The translations under genes and the position numbers were made by a program. Shown here in pieces: positions 55,601 through 63,814 of a DNA stretch of 64,000 bases (positions within the stretch are counted from its first letter, which is position 1; each line of letters starts with the position of its first letter). The stretch covers positions 191,325-255,324 of the forward strand of contig PMBI01000050.1 of assembly GCA_003153775.1 (NCBI GenBank). The letters run 5' to 3'. Source of the stretch: Syntrophaceae bacterium (lineage in GTDB: Bacteria > Desulfobacterota > Syntrophia > Syntrophales > UBA2185). The notes beneath the pieces were generated by a model. The model made no database searches, was not told where the DNA came from, and saw only the letters and a list, made by a program, of their open reading frames with translations.

Positions 55601-58031
55601 AGCCCTGGCCTTGGGACAGGTCTATCCGCCCCTCATAAAGCGAGGGCGAGATGTTAATTTGGGCAAATTGGAAGAAAGGCTCGACGACGATGACTGGTCT
55701 GTCCGCCAGGCCGCTGCCGTGGCCTTGGGCCGGATATGGTTTCACAGCTATTACCATGGGAAGATGGTCTTGAAAGATTTGGAAAAGAGACTCGAAGACC
55801 CAAGCTGGCCTGTCCGCCAGTCTGCATGCCAGGCCCTCGGGCAGATCTATCCGACGCTTATCAGGCAGGGGAAAAATGTGAACTTAGAGAAATTGGAAGA
55901 CAGGTTAAGAGACGCCGATGTAGACAGGTCCGTCTGCCAGGCCGCAGCCCAGGCCCTGGGCCGGATCTGGCCTCAGAGCTATCATCGGAAGAAGATAACC
56001 TTAAAAGAGTTGGAAGAGAGGCTGAAGGACGAAAACTGGTTTGCGCACCAGGCTGCCGCACTCGCCTTGGTCCGGATACAGCATGCCCTTGTCAAGAAGG
56101 GGAATAAGGCCGAATTAAACAAACTGGAAAAAAGATTGAAGGATAAGATCTGGTCTGTCCGCCAGGCCGCGGCACGGGCTTCAATAAAAATCTTTTCGGA
56201 TATAATCTCGAGCACGAAGAAAGAATTTAGGAAGGTGCTCGCTTCCTTCAATGAGATGCTAAGTAAACCTATGGGAAATACCATAGCAGGCACACATGCG
56301 GGCCAGGTGCAGATAGGTGAAGAGACCTTAGTCGTGGGAGATATGATCTTAGACAGGGGATCGAGCAAGAGTGATATACCCGACTGCGTGATGACGGAAT
56401 CCGGCTATCATATTTTAGAGACGTTATGTATCGGCTATCTATTAAGACACTCCGTCCTGCTGCTGGGACCTACGTCAACGGGAAAAAGCTTCCTGATCAA
56501 ATGGCTCGCATGTGTGTTGGGCTATGAGCACCTCTCGTATTCCATCAACCCCTACACATCCAAGTTTGAGATAATCGGGGGCATTAAACCCGACAGGGAA
56601 GGTCGGTTCGTCTGGCAGGACGGCATCCTTCTGAATGCGGCGCGAGACGGCCTGTGGCTGACTCTCGAAGAGATAAACCTCGCGTCTTCCGAAGTGGTCG
56701 AGATAATGAATGACTATCTCATTACGGGAAGGATATCCTACTCGGCAAACGGGGAGCAGAAGGAATTGTATCCCCATCCCGCATTCAGGCTCTTTGCCAC
56801 AGGGAACCCGGAAAGTTACAGCCAGAGGCAGAAACTCTCCGAGGTATTTCTATCCAGGTTCAAGATCCTCTATCAAAAAGAACTTTCGGAAGAGGAACTG
56901 TCACAGATACTAAGTTCTTTATTCGAGATTACTTCCTCCTCGGCCCTTCCCATTGCGAGATTCCACACTACTTTGCAGAATCAGGCAGACAGCCGCATCA
57001 TTGGCAAGGGGGAAAAGGACCCGTATATATTTACCCTCAGGGACATAATAAGACTGGGGAGGAGGTTGGAGCCGCTCCTCGAGAATAGACCAGCCGATAA
57101 GGAATATTTCAAAAAGTTTTTCCTCGAGTTCTTCAGCGTCTATATAGGGAGGCTCAGAGACAGCTCCGAAAGGGAGGCAGTTGTCAGTCTCTTGGATGCG
57201 CATTTCGGTTTCCGGGCTGAAGGCTTAGATCTGGAAGAAGTACTCAGATCCGCTTCGCTGGACATGGATTCCCTCCTCGCAGCCCTGACATCTTCAAAGG
57301 GAGATAAATTGATTCCCAGACAGGATGCAGCGATTGTGCCCACGCCGACGCAAAAAATAACGCTCTATCTCCTCCTCACGGCCCTGATAAATAACGAACC
57401 TCTTCTTGTAGCGGGAAATCCTGCCTCAGGAAAGACGACTCTCATCAGATATCTCGCCTACCAAAAAGAGACGAACCTCTACTATGTCAACCTCTCCTCC
57501 GATACGGGCTTGGAAGAGCTTCTCGGCGGCTACATCCAGGATAAGAAAGGAAAATGGCATTACACGAAGGGCCTGCTGTTCATGGCAATGGAGAAGGGAA
57601 GCTGGCTTCTCATAGATGAAGCGAATCTGTCTCCTCTGTCCGAATACCTAAATACGCTGCTCGACTTTGGCTACGTCATCGATGGAGAGGAGAACGTGTG
57701 TCACGCCCATCCTAATTTCAGGATATTTCTCTCGATGAATCCTCCTTCCGTGCATCAATCAAGAAACCTGCTCTCGCCTGCCCTGAGGTCCAGGTTTACC
57801 GAGGTCTGGGTTGAGGAGTTGACCGATCTGGGAGAACTGGCCGGTCTAATAGATACCTGGAGCTACGCGCACGGAGAAGCGCGTGCGTCTCGCAAAGGAA
57901 AGAAGGCAAAAAAGAGGAGAGATGCACGTGATAAAAAAATCTCAGGTGATAAAAAACCGGTAAAAACCGACGCAAAAAAAGAGGGTGAAAAATTTGCATC
58001 ATACAAACGATTTACCCATTATTCGACGTGA
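52617..58031 (+). CDS. Giant zincin-VWA-HEAT-double AAA+ (MoxR/midasin-like) fusion protein
   Basis: About 1,804 residues from ATG 52617. Order: HEXXH segment HEAGH (about 93-97) with downstream LLNAFEDSRVDNWL, as in CobT/NorD-type VWA proteins; charged linker; VWA domain with MIDAS LDESGSMDE (about 464) and STADADAL; helical region; ten 37-38-residue HEAT-like repeats (about 824-1196, consensus LEERLKDENWxVRQAAA.ALG); AAA+ module 1 (GPTSTGKSF near 1284, LTLEEINLAS) and module 2 (GNPASGKTT near 1600, LLIDEANLSP, SPALRSRF), both AAA_5/midasin-like; Lys-rich tail. Probably an ATP-driven remodelling or metal-insertion machine; function unknown. Usually the MoxR and VWA parts are separate proteins. 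Confidence 0.9.
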   Translation: MRGKAETEEGRLRAECIEELVRRKGLDEGEALVIDERLLALMQVISTGLGDDIHLKISPGGNWRYNRQTNEIIFPVGLLLSSSVEEVVAFCAHEAGHRQISRRSLRKAVFKTFSAKESTRLLLNAFEDSRVDNWLISIFKGIKHYLDIAYDEMLPRNLSRSSYVDHLKGEISERASTSCHPYLLYPHLEYLLGMRYYWLYGRLPSRMMNPEVGAALARTHGDFAAIFNHYPPGRVSEKEKLRFAEETALMVRDKILPEYEDLVRIAIAKLAEAIKDGQLQVKDRKCAPEDLSPDEIEEEARKLLEFKAREMADKLSPKTEKHPSKTEEYRRETPEETHARLAGGKSAAERTAPLPAETLRDLIKKQRRINREQEAKIGEYERVYRVISNQVQALSGVLENHFAKNKRPSFKGYFPSGQKPDLRRAMELSRKLGEGIPVQDKDLKVFLKRRLPTQRDHKIILALDESGSMDEPKRTSALAGLLVFMEALDHIGIDYGVIGFSDSPIMHKELGVKLDNAGRRVLFDEVSLCIPGGSTADADALQLATNILKDQPEDSSRWIIMVTDGEGNVNTTGKTFVELQKEALDKKIEVLGVGLGEEVTEVIKRYASGMQIDNVEELPSVLSGILEEKLVTQDAYWDSFLTPRHEARIDREQPEASLPQDLSELLASLYLYLKENIPAFNVRHLKRASELLGFLLNRGYPGKEAFGRSLKYAFIDTQEQSQRVRELILERIEEMRKIFPDITREDLPQEFHSASSQVDVPVSAIPHDLVSVLDILMKNNTHPQIEKALSLLKELVDSSDMAFVNIPGLEAGFRVIDDELLKGITIEELEKKAEDKSWAVRQPAALALGRVYLALIKLGKDCDLSPLEEMLKDEDPSVCRAAAQALSRIWYHYYGKRHITLEALERRLKDENWAARQAAARALGKIYPPLMEQGINVDIGKLEEGLWNKNWFVRQAEAEALGETYRALIRKGVEINLEGLEERLKDKNVLTRQTAALALGQVYPPLIKRGRDVNLGKLEERLDDDDWSVRQAAAVALGRIWFHSYYHGKMVLKDLEKRLEDPSWPVRQSACQALGQIYPTLIRQGKNVNLEKLEDRLRDADVDRSVCQAAAQALGRIWPQSYHRKKITLKELEERLKDENWFAHQAAALALVRIQHALVKKGNKAELNKLEKRLKDKIWSVRQAAARASIKIFSDIISSTKKEFRKVLASFNEMLSKPMGNTIAGTHAGQVQIGEETLVVGDMILDRGSSKSDIPDCVMTESGYHILETLCIGYLLRHSVLLLGPTSTGKSFLIKWLACVLGYEHLSYSINPYTSKFEIIGGIKPDREGRFVWQDGILLNAARDGLWLTLEEINLASSEVVEIMNDYLITGRISYSANGEQKELYPHPAFRLFATGNPESYSQRQKLSEVFLSRFKILYQKELSEEELSQILSSLFEITSSSALPIARFHTTLQNQADSRIIGKGEKDPYIFTLRDIIRLGRRLEPLLENRPADKEYFKKFFLEFFSVYIGRLRDSSEREAVVSLLDAHFGFRAEGLDLEEVLRSASLDMDSLLAALTSSKGDKLIPRQDAAIVPTPTQKITLYLLLTALINNEPLLVAGNPASGKTTLIRYLAYQKETNLYYVNLSSDTGLEELLGGYIQDKKGKWHYTKGLLFMAMEKGSWLLIDEANLSPLSEYLNTLLDFGYVIDGEENVCHAHPNFRIFLSMNPPSVHQSRNLLSPALRSRFTEVWVEELTDLGELAGLIDTWSYAHGEARASRKGKKAKKRRDARDKKISGDKKPVKTDAKKEGEKFASYKRFTHYST
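55088..56205 (+). repeat. Ten tandem HEAT-like repeats (about 111-117 bp period) inside the giant gene
   Basis: Coding repeats with the recurring pattern LEERLKDENW..RQAAA.ALG.IY. Adjacent units are similar enough to suggest internal duplication, yet diverged enough to be stable. They are protein repeats, not a CRISPR array. Confidence 0.85.
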
Positions 58032-58795
58032 GCACCATGCTCTCTGCAGGTGAAATAGCCAGGCGTCTCTTTGACAGTGTATTCCATAGAGGGGAAAACG
58101 CCGTCATCGAAGAGGTTCGCATCGGCCTCGGCTATGTGGGGGTAAGGTTGGATGAAGGGCGCGTGGGGCTGGCGGCCGTGCTGCTCCACGACCTGCCGTC
58201 GGGCTGTTCCGTATTTCCCGATGCCGGAAGATTGGCCGGATCAAAGACAGCCTCTCTCCTCGTAAACCTCATAGAAAGACGGGAGCCCCTGGAAAAAGCC
58301 TTAGGACTTGCTGCTGCGAATGCCGTTCTTCATACAGCATTCGGTGAAGATGAAAGAGACTCCCTCTCGATCATGCAATTGACGCCTGAAGACCACGTCG
58401 CCATGGTCGGTCTCTTCACACCGATGGTTCGGAAGATCGAAGCAACGGGAGCGAAGCTCACCGTCATTGAACGAAATCCCGCCCGCCTGGCCGTCCTCGA
58501 TAAAAAAGAAAGTGATAGGATATTGAAGGAATGCACTGTCGCGATTATTACGGCAACGACTATCCTTAACGACACCCTGGAAGAAGTTCTGAACGGCTTG
58601 GGGAATCCAAGGCATGTAGCCATCCTCGGCCCCTCGACACCCCTCTGCCCAGACATATTTTATGACACACCGGTCAACCACCTGGGAGGCGCCGTAGTCC
58701 GGGATACGGGGAAAGTCATGCAGATCATCTCCGAAGGCGGCGGCACCCCGGCCATGCGCCCCTATCTGCGATTCATCAACCTGCTCGTTAAATAA
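58028..58795 (+). CDS. DUF364 (putative heavy-metal chelation) protein
   Basis: 255 residues with the N-terminal DUF4213-like and C-terminal DUF364 Rossmann-like parts: VAMVGLFTPMVRKIE, VIERNPARL, IITATTILNDTLEEVL and LGPSTPLCPDIFY. The family is annotated as putative metal chelation from structure, without a proven reaction. The GTG start at 58028 overlaps the giant gene's TGA, and an in-frame ATG lies at 58037, so the two genes are translationally coupled. This is the best clue to the giant protein's role. Confidence 0.8.
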   Translation: MSTMLSAGEIARRLFDSVFHRGENAVIEEVRIGLGYVGVRLDEGRVGLAAVLLHDLPSGCSVFPDAGRLAGSKTASLLVNLIERREPLEKALGLAAANAVLHTAFGEDERDSLSIMQLTPEDHVAMVGLFTPMVRKIEATGAKLTVIERNPARLAVLDKKESDRILKECTVAIITATTILNDTLEEVLNGLGNPRHVAILGPSTPLCPDIFYDTPVNHLGGAVVRDTGKVMQIISEGGGTPAMRPYLRFINLLVK

Positions 58796-58895
58796 TAATC
58801 CAGTCAGAAAGATACATCTTTCTATTTGAAATAAAGGAGCAGGAGGGTTAAATAGGAGTTGTTGGAAATGAGCGTTATCGACAAAGGATTAGATC

Positions 58896-59330
58896 ATGCC
58901 TGATTTCTCGACCTATCTCCGGCGGTTTCAAGCGGGCGAAAAGAACCTGAACCCCTACCTCGATTATTTTGAAATAACCCTCGAAGAAGTACGTGAAGGA
59001 TATGCGCGTTTCCGGATGCCTTTCCGCCCGGAATACCTGCAGGTGGGCGGATTCCTGCAGGGGGGGCTTATCGTGGCCCTGGCAGATGAAGCCATTGCCC
59101 ATGCCGCCATGACGGTCCTGGAACCTGCTTCCGGAATTACGACCGTGGAATTGAAATGTAATTTCCTGGCCCCGGTCACAAAAGGTGAACTGACTGCAGA
59201 GGCAACCATCTTCAAGAAAGGGCGTACGCTGATTATCGGTGATTCTCTGGTCAAGGATGAAAATGGCAAAGACGTGCTCCGCTGCACTGCGACATTCTTG
59301 ATGTTTCCTGACAAGAAGGGTTCCGAATGA
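58896..59330 (+). CDS. PaaI-type hotdog thioesterase
   Basis: 144-residue hotdog-fold acyl-CoA thioesterase. The active segment QVGGFLQGGLIVALADEAIAH and TTVELKCNFLAP are typical. AAAGGA lies 8 nt from the ATG. Its stop overlaps the ATG of the following GNAT gene (ATGA), so the pair is translationally coupled. The substrate is unknown. It is distinct from the thioesterase at 13.3 kb. Confidence 0.82.
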   Translation: MPDFSTYLRRFQAGEKNLNPYLDYFEITLEEVREGYARFRMPFRPEYLQVGGFLQGGLIVALADEAIAHAAMTVLEPASGITTVELKCNFLAPVTKGELTAEATIFKKGRTLIIGDSLVKDENGKDVLRCTATFLMFPDKKGSE

Positions 59331-59833
59331 CGAGCGATCATGAGATCCGTCCTTGCGGGGAAAGGGACATTGAAATTATCTATGAGATCATTAATGACGC
59401 TGCACAGGCTTACAGAGGCATCATTCCCGCGGATAGATGGAAGGACCCGTATATGTCGGCAGATGAACTCCGGCATGAGATCGACGAAGGAGTAAAATTC
59501 TGGTGTTATACAGAGGACGGGGAGGTTCTCGGAGTCATGGGCATGCAGGACGTTGAGGATGTAACGTTGATGAGACATGCATATGTGCGTACCGTGAGGC
59601 GACGTCAGGGTATCGGCGGCAGGCTGCTGTCTCTGCTCCGGCAGAAGACGTCCCGTCCGATCCTGATCGGCACGTGGGCGGCGGCAGCGTGGGCGGCGCG
59701 CTTCTATGAGGCGCATGGCTTTTATCTCGTCTCTCCGGAGGAAAAGGATCGCCTGCTGAAACGATACTGGTCAATACCGGAACGTCAGGTCGAAACATCA
59801 GTCGTTCTTGCGGAACGCGGTCGTTCGCTGTGA
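59327..59833 (+). CDS. GNAT-family N-acetyltransferase
   Basis: 168-residue GCN5-related acetyltransferase using acetyl-CoA. The acetyl-CoA loop is VRTVRRRQGIGGRLLSLLRQ, and the C-terminal RFYEAHGFYLVSPEEKDRLL closes the fold. The substrate is unknown. It overlaps the thioesterase stop by 4 nt and is followed 13 bp later by mobB. Confidence 0.85.
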   Translation: MTSDHEIRPCGERDIEIIYEIINDAAQAYRGIIPADRWKDPYMSADELRHEIDEGVKFWCYTEDGEVLGVMGMQDVEDVTLMRHAYVRTVRRRQGIGGRLLSLLRQKTSRPILIGTWAAAAWAARFYEAHGFYLVSPEEKDRLLKRYWSIPERQVETSVVLAERGRSL

Positions 59834-59846
59834 GGGGGAAAAACAC

Positions 59847-60350
59847 TTGATACCTATCGTGTCCATAGTCGGTCGGTCTAATACCGGGAAGACGACGTTG
59901 ATCGAAAAACTGATACCCGAATTGAGGAGAAGGGGATATCGGGTGGCTACGATCAAACACAACATCCACGGCTTCGCGATAGACCACGAGGGCAAAGACA
60001 GCTGGCGCCATAAAAAGGCGGGTGCGCGCCTTACGGTCATCGCATCACCGCATAGCGTCGCCCTCATTGAGGATGTAGACAGGGATTTCGAATTGGCGGA
60101 ATTGAGTGATCGCTACATACGGGATGTTGACGTCATCCTTTCCGAGGGCTTTAAACGAAACCCGCATCCAAAGATTGAAGTGGTCCGATCGGAGATGAAA
60201 CACGACCCCATCTGTTCCCCGGAAGATAATCTTATGGCCGTTGTGACTGACAAGCCCGTAGACAGAGGCGTGCCCTGCCTGGATATCGATGATATCCGGG
60301 GCATTGCCGATCTCATAGAAGATAGATTTCTGAAAGGGAAGACAGTGTAG
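59847..60350 (+). CDS. mobB: Molybdopterin-guanine dinucleotide biosynthesis adaptor MobB
   Basis: 167-residue GTP-binding P-loop protein that assists conversion of molybdopterin to its dinucleotide form for molybdo- or tungsto-enzymes such as formate dehydrogenase. It starts IPIVSIVGRSNTGKTTL (Walker A) and has VATIKHNIHGF and VILSEGFKR. The track start (59808) is upstream; TTG 59847 with GAGGGGG 9 nt before it gives the usual N-terminus. It is convergent with the phosphopantetheinyl transferase gene, 3 bp apart. Confidence 0.9.
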   Translation: MIPIVSIVGRSNTGKTTLIEKLIPELRRRGYRVATIKHNIHGFAIDHEGKDSWRHKKAGARLTVIASPHSVALIEDVDRDFELAELSDRYIRDVDVILSEGFKRNPHPKIEVVRSEMKHDPICSPEDNLMAVVTDKPVDRGVPCLDIDDIRGIADLIEDRFLKGKTV

Positions 60351-60353
60351 GGC

Positions 60354-61010
60354 TCATGCGCTTGCGGCAAAGGCATAGGCTGCAAAGAGACCGTCATGAC
60401 TAAGACTGACATCAATCGCTGCGGGCATGCCGTTTATAGAGACGAACGGCGGTCCCAGACCATAGGAACTCTCGACCCGCCTGATTTCGATATTTTCCGG
60501 AGATTCATCATAAGATTGTGAGAGGTGGAGCTTAAGGGCTTTACGGACAAAAGCTGATTCGTAATCAGGCGAAGCTTGTGAATCAGGGCTGATGCGAACG
60601 ACATGCCAGACGAGTGCGTCCATCTCATCGGGCGCCGATGCAGTTCCGGTGCAATGGACGTAGTCGGAGGTTATGAAGACCTTGATCTCAATCCTGCCAT
60701 ACGGCGTATCGACGAATCCGGTAAGGGTATCGCTTCCGGGAGAAAGTTGAACTGATTCCTCCGCGCAATTCAGGCTTACTTCATATAACCGGGGAACGGA
60801 AGTGGCGGACGGTTCATACTTCTTGACAAGCTTGTACGCCGCCTCCTTGCCGGCCCAGAGCGCCCACAAGACGGCGTCCTGGTTATCAGCACGGGATATC
60901 AACTCTTGTTCACGGGGCGTGAAGACGCGTTTAATGAATCGCGTATCCCGACTCTTCCCCATATTGTGCGGATCGGTCAGATCCACAATATCGTTGCCGA
61001 TGCGAATCAA
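60354..61010 (-). CDS. 4'-phosphopantetheinyl transferase (AcpS/Sfp type)
   Basis: About 218 residues. Transfers phosphopantetheine from CoA to a carrier protein serine. Motifs IGNDIVDLTD near the start and WAGKEAAYKLVKK, plus a C-terminal SLSHDGLFAAYAF, are present. The track start 61106 is inside the upstream gene; TTG 61010, preceded by AAAGG, places IGNDIVDL at the N-terminus as usual. It still overlaps the acyltransferase by 80 bp. It presumably activates the ACP encoded two genes upstream. Confidence 0.85.
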   Translation of the reverse strand: MIRIGNDIVDLTDPHNMGKSRDTRFIKRVFTPREQELISRADNQDAVLWALWAGKEAAYKLVKKYEPSATSVPRLYEVSLNCAEESVQLSPGSDTLTGFVDTPYGRIEIKVFITSDYVHCTGTASAPDEMDALVWHVVRISPDSQASPDYESAFVRKALKLHLSQSYDESPENIEIRRVESSYGLGPPFVSINGMPAAIDVSLSHDGLFAAYAFAASA

Positions 61011-61740
61011 AATAACCTTTCTCCATTTGTGCCATGTGTTTGATGATCTGCTCCGCATAATGACGCTGAGCCCTGAGTCCGTTTTCTTGTATCGGTTCGG
61101 GATCAAAGACTTCCACGTTCACCGTAAAACGCTCGCGAAATCTGGGAATGAAGCCGTAAGAATGCTGGCTGTCACCCCGCAGATAGATACACATTACCTT
61201 GCAGGTTTCAAAATCCTTGATGAACCGGCCCACACCGTAGGAAAAACTCTCGGTATTCACATGTCCTGTCCGGGAGCGCCCTCCTTCCGGAAAAATCAGC
61301 AATGGCTGTTTCCATTCGAGAAGGGATGTGCATTTATCCAGCGTCTTTTTCATCTCTTCGCGATTGCCGCCCCTGTTGATGGGGACGCACTTGGCGAGGT
61401 AACAAAGGACTGCCGTGAGGATATTCCGCTGGAAGTTGTTTCTCTCCGGCAAATTCCAGGGCAGCTCACGGTAATGCAGTAAATTACGCGTGAAGGAAAA
61501 TGCCGCATATGTAATGATCATGGAATCGATCATGGTGAGGTGATTCGCGCAGATGATCCACGGCCCTTCGTAATTCCTGAAATGACGTGCGCATTCCTCT
61601 CTGACCTTCAGTATATCCCTCACTCTGTAGCCCATGAGCCAGATGATTCCAAAATAAAGTGGGGCAATAAGGAAGATCGCAATCCGACCAAGCGTGTATT
61701 GAATCAGCAGGGGGCCTTGGAGCATCAACTTCTTTTTCAT
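60931..61740 (-). CDS. Lysophospholipid-type (PlsC-like) acyltransferase
   Basis: 269-residue membrane-associated acyltransferase with a hydrophobic N-terminal helix (GRIAIFLIAPLYFGIIWLMG). Block I NHLTMID (intact HX4D) and block III FPEGGRSRTG are seen. It lies between the ACP gene and the phosphopantetheinyl transferase, so it would transfer the acyl product of the type II synthase to a lipid or other acceptor (inference). Confidence 0.85.
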   Translation of the reverse strand: MKKKLMLQGPLLIQYTLGRIAIFLIAPLYFGIIWLMGYRVRDILKVREECARHFRNYEGPWIICANHLTMIDSMIITYAAFSFTRNLLHYRELPWNLPERNNFQRNILTAVLCYLAKCVPINRGGNREEMKKTLDKCTSLLEWKQPLLIFPEGGRSRTGHVNTESFSYGVGRFIKDFETCKVMCIYLRGDSQHSYGFIPRFRERFTVNVEVFDPEPIQENGLRAQRHYAEQIIKHMAQMEKGYFDSHRQRYCGSDRSAQYGEESGYAIH

Positions 61741-61748
61741 GACTGATC

Positions 61749-61997
61749 TTATCCTAATTTGCTTTTGATGATAGCCACAGCGTCTCCGACTGTCCCGATC
61801 TTATCGGCCTCGTCATCTTCGACGGTGATGCCGAATGTGTCTTCACACTTTATAATGACATCCACCAGCCTCGCGGAATTGACTTTCAGGTCATTCAGAA
61901 TATGGGTATCCATTGTCGCCTTGTCCAGCAGGCTCGGGTCCTTTGTGTAGCCCCTGAGGATATCGATCATTTTGTTAAAGATTGTCTGTTCGTCCAT
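61749..61997 (-). CDS. Acyl carrier protein
   Basis: 82-residue carrier. The phosphopantetheine serine lies in LKVNSARLVDVI, where the common DSL motif is NSA; the helical ACP pattern around it (KCEDTFGITVEDDEADKIGTVGDAV) is normal. It is dedicated to the adjacent ketosynthase rather than being the housekeeping AcpP, to judge from its position. 8 bp separate it from the acyltransferase gene. Confidence 0.9.
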   Translation of the reverse strand: MDEQTIFNKMIDILRGYTKDPSLLDKATMDTHILNDLKVNSARLVDVIIKCEDTFGITVEDDEADKIGTVGDAVAIIKSKLG

Positions 61998-62000
61998 TTC

Positions 62001-63293
62001 TTAATAGCTCCTTTGATTATTATTCCATCTCTTAAAGATGAGACAGCTGTTAACATCGCCGAAGCCGAAACCGGCTTTGGCGATAATATTTAATTCAGGA
62101 TAGTCCATGCACTTCTGCGGTACCTTTGCTCCGAATTCAGCGATATCGGGGTGTATATCCTCACAATTGATGGAAGGATGGAGGAAACCCTTGTATAACT
62201 GCAGTACGACGGCAACGCTCTCTATGGCGCCCGCTGCGCCGAGACAATGCCCCACCATCGATTTTGTGGAATTGATGTAGGGAAAATTGGCGGGGCCGCG
62301 CCCGAGCGCTGCCGACCAGTTCTTCACTTCATAAGGGTCGGCAAAGGTGGCCGTTAAATGGCCGTTAATTGAATCGATATCATCAGCCACAATACAAGCG
62401 TCAGATACGGCGGCTTTGATGCATCGTTTGACGCCCTCGGGATTCGGCGCGGTAATAGAGCCGCCCATACGATGCCCTCCACAATTGACGGCGCCTCCGA
62501 GAACTTCGGCATAAATCTTCGCCCCGCGTTTGACGGCGGATTCCAGGTCTTCAAGCACGAGGATTCCGGCGCCGGAGCCGGGGACAAAACCGCATGCCGT
62601 GGCGCTCATCGGGCGTGAGGCAGCCTCCGGGCGATCATTAAATTTCTTGCAGATGACGCGCATGGCCTCGAATCCGGCCCAGATAAAAGGGGATTGGCCT
62701 TCAGAACCACCGGCTAAAATCCTTTTCGCAAGACCATTCCGAATTCTCCACATCCCTTCAACAATGGCTTCATTCCCCGTGCTGCAGGCGGATGAATTTG
62801 AAGTCACCTGATTTCCGAGGGCCAGGAGGCCCGCAATACTTGCGCTTGTGCCGCTGTTCATGACCTGCTCGACTACCCGGCTTCCCATGCGGCGCACTTT
62901 TCCCTGGGAGACCATGGGCACGAGGATGGTTGTAATTGTATCCATGCCGCCTATGCCGGAGCCGACAATCACGCCCGTATCCCAGTCCACAATATCATCG
63001 TGGACGTCAGGCATCTTGAAACCTGCGTCGGTCCATGCGTCTACTGCGCAAACGGCGGCGTATCCGATGTTTTCGTTCATCGACATCAGCGTATCTTCAT
63101 TAAAATAACCCTTGCGGATATTTTCAAAATCCTGGGGGGCGCCTCCGACCTGGCAGGTAAAATTCAATTCCTTAAGTTCAGGAAAGAACCGGATGCCGGA
63201 GCGGCCTTTCCGCAGAGCCTCTTCAAAATCAGCCAAGCCATGGGCATTGGGGGCTGCTATCCCCATCCCCGTTATGACGACTCTTCTTTTCAA
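62001..63293 (-). CDS. Beta-ketoacyl-ACP synthase (FabF-like, specialised)
   Basis: 430-residue condensing enzyme. Catalytic cysteine in SSACSTGNEA, first histidine in SINGHLTATFADP, lysine in INSTKSMVGH and second histidine in the same segment. The GHLTATF variant of the usual NAHGTST box marks it as outside the housekeeping FabF group. It extends an acyl chain on the adjacent ACP. The 3 bp between genes implies tight coupling. Confidence 0.9.
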   Translation of the reverse strand: MKRRVVITGMGIAAPNAHGLADFEEALRKGRSGIRFFPELKELNFTCQVGGAPQDFENIRKGYFNEDTLMSMNENIGYAAVCAVDAWTDAGFKMPDVHDDIVDWDTGVIVGSGIGGMDTITTILVPMVSQGKVRRMGSRVVEQVMNSGTSASIAGLLALGNQVTSNSSACSTGNEAIVEGMWRIRNGLAKRILAGGSEGQSPFIWAGFEAMRVICKKFNDRPEAASRPMSATACGFVPGSGAGILVLEDLESAVKRGAKIYAEVLGGAVNCGGHRMGGSITAPNPEGVKRCIKAAVSDACIVADDIDSINGHLTATFADPYEVKNWSAALGRGPANFPYINSTKSMVGHCLGAAGAIESVAVVLQLYKGFLHPSINCEDIHPDIAEFGAKVPQKCMDYPELNIIAKAGFGFGDVNSCLIFKRWNNNQRSY

Positions 63294-63325
63294 CTAAAGT
63301 AGACCTCCATAGAAATCAATAAGTA

Positions 63326-63814
63326 CTAAATCCGGGAAGGTACTCCCCGCCCGGCAAGTGTCCCGGAACTCACGGTCTCGCCATTTCCTCTTTCCATCGT
63401 AACCTTCGTTTTCAGGCTTCCCATACGGAAATAAACTTTGTGGCCTTTAACGATCACCCGCTCACCGGGATGCACGACCCCTGTAAACTCCACTCCTTCA
63501 ATGAGGGTAAAAAGTGTGGTCAACTTCTTTGCGTCCTCCGCAGTCGCATGCGTCTGCCTCATGTGAAGATAAAGGCCGAAGGCAACAACCCCCGTCTGTG
63601 CCATGGCTTCAATAAGAATGACGCCCGGGGTGATTGGCTGGCCGGGGAAGTGCCCCTTATAAAAATACTCATCCTCACGAAACCGGTATGCGCCGACGAT
63701 GTGCTCATCATCGAGCTCCAGGATATCGTCGATAAAACGAAACGGATGCTGCTGGGGAACACTATTTAAAATTCGTGTCATCGTTTCCTGATCAGCCGCC
63801 ATAAAGCCCCCCAT
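63326..63814 (-). CDS. FabZ/FabA-like hotdog dehydratase
   Basis: 162-residue 3-hydroxyacyl-ACP dehydratase-like protein. FRFIDDILELDDEH and GHFPGQPITPGVILIEAMAQ carry the conserved histidine and helix of the FabZ fold. It would dehydrate the 3-hydroxyacyl intermediate. The ORF starts at 63814 within the end of fabG; an ATG at 63802 is an alternative. It is the gene between the reductase and ketosynthase. Confidence 0.87.
   Translation of the reverse strand: MGGFMAADQETMTRILNSVPQQHPFRFIDDILELDDEHIVGAYRFREDEYFYKGHFPGQPITPGVILIEAMAQTGVVAFGLYLHMRQTHATAEDAKKLTTLFTLIEGVEFTGVVHPGERVIVKGHKVYFRMGSLKTKVTMERGNGETVSSGTLAGRGVPSRI

Noticed and set aside
55088-56205. Regular 111-117-bp period that could suggest a CRISPR-like or minisatellite array
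   Set aside because: The period is one reading frame encoding HEAT-like repeats with conserved residues and variable codons; no spacer structure.
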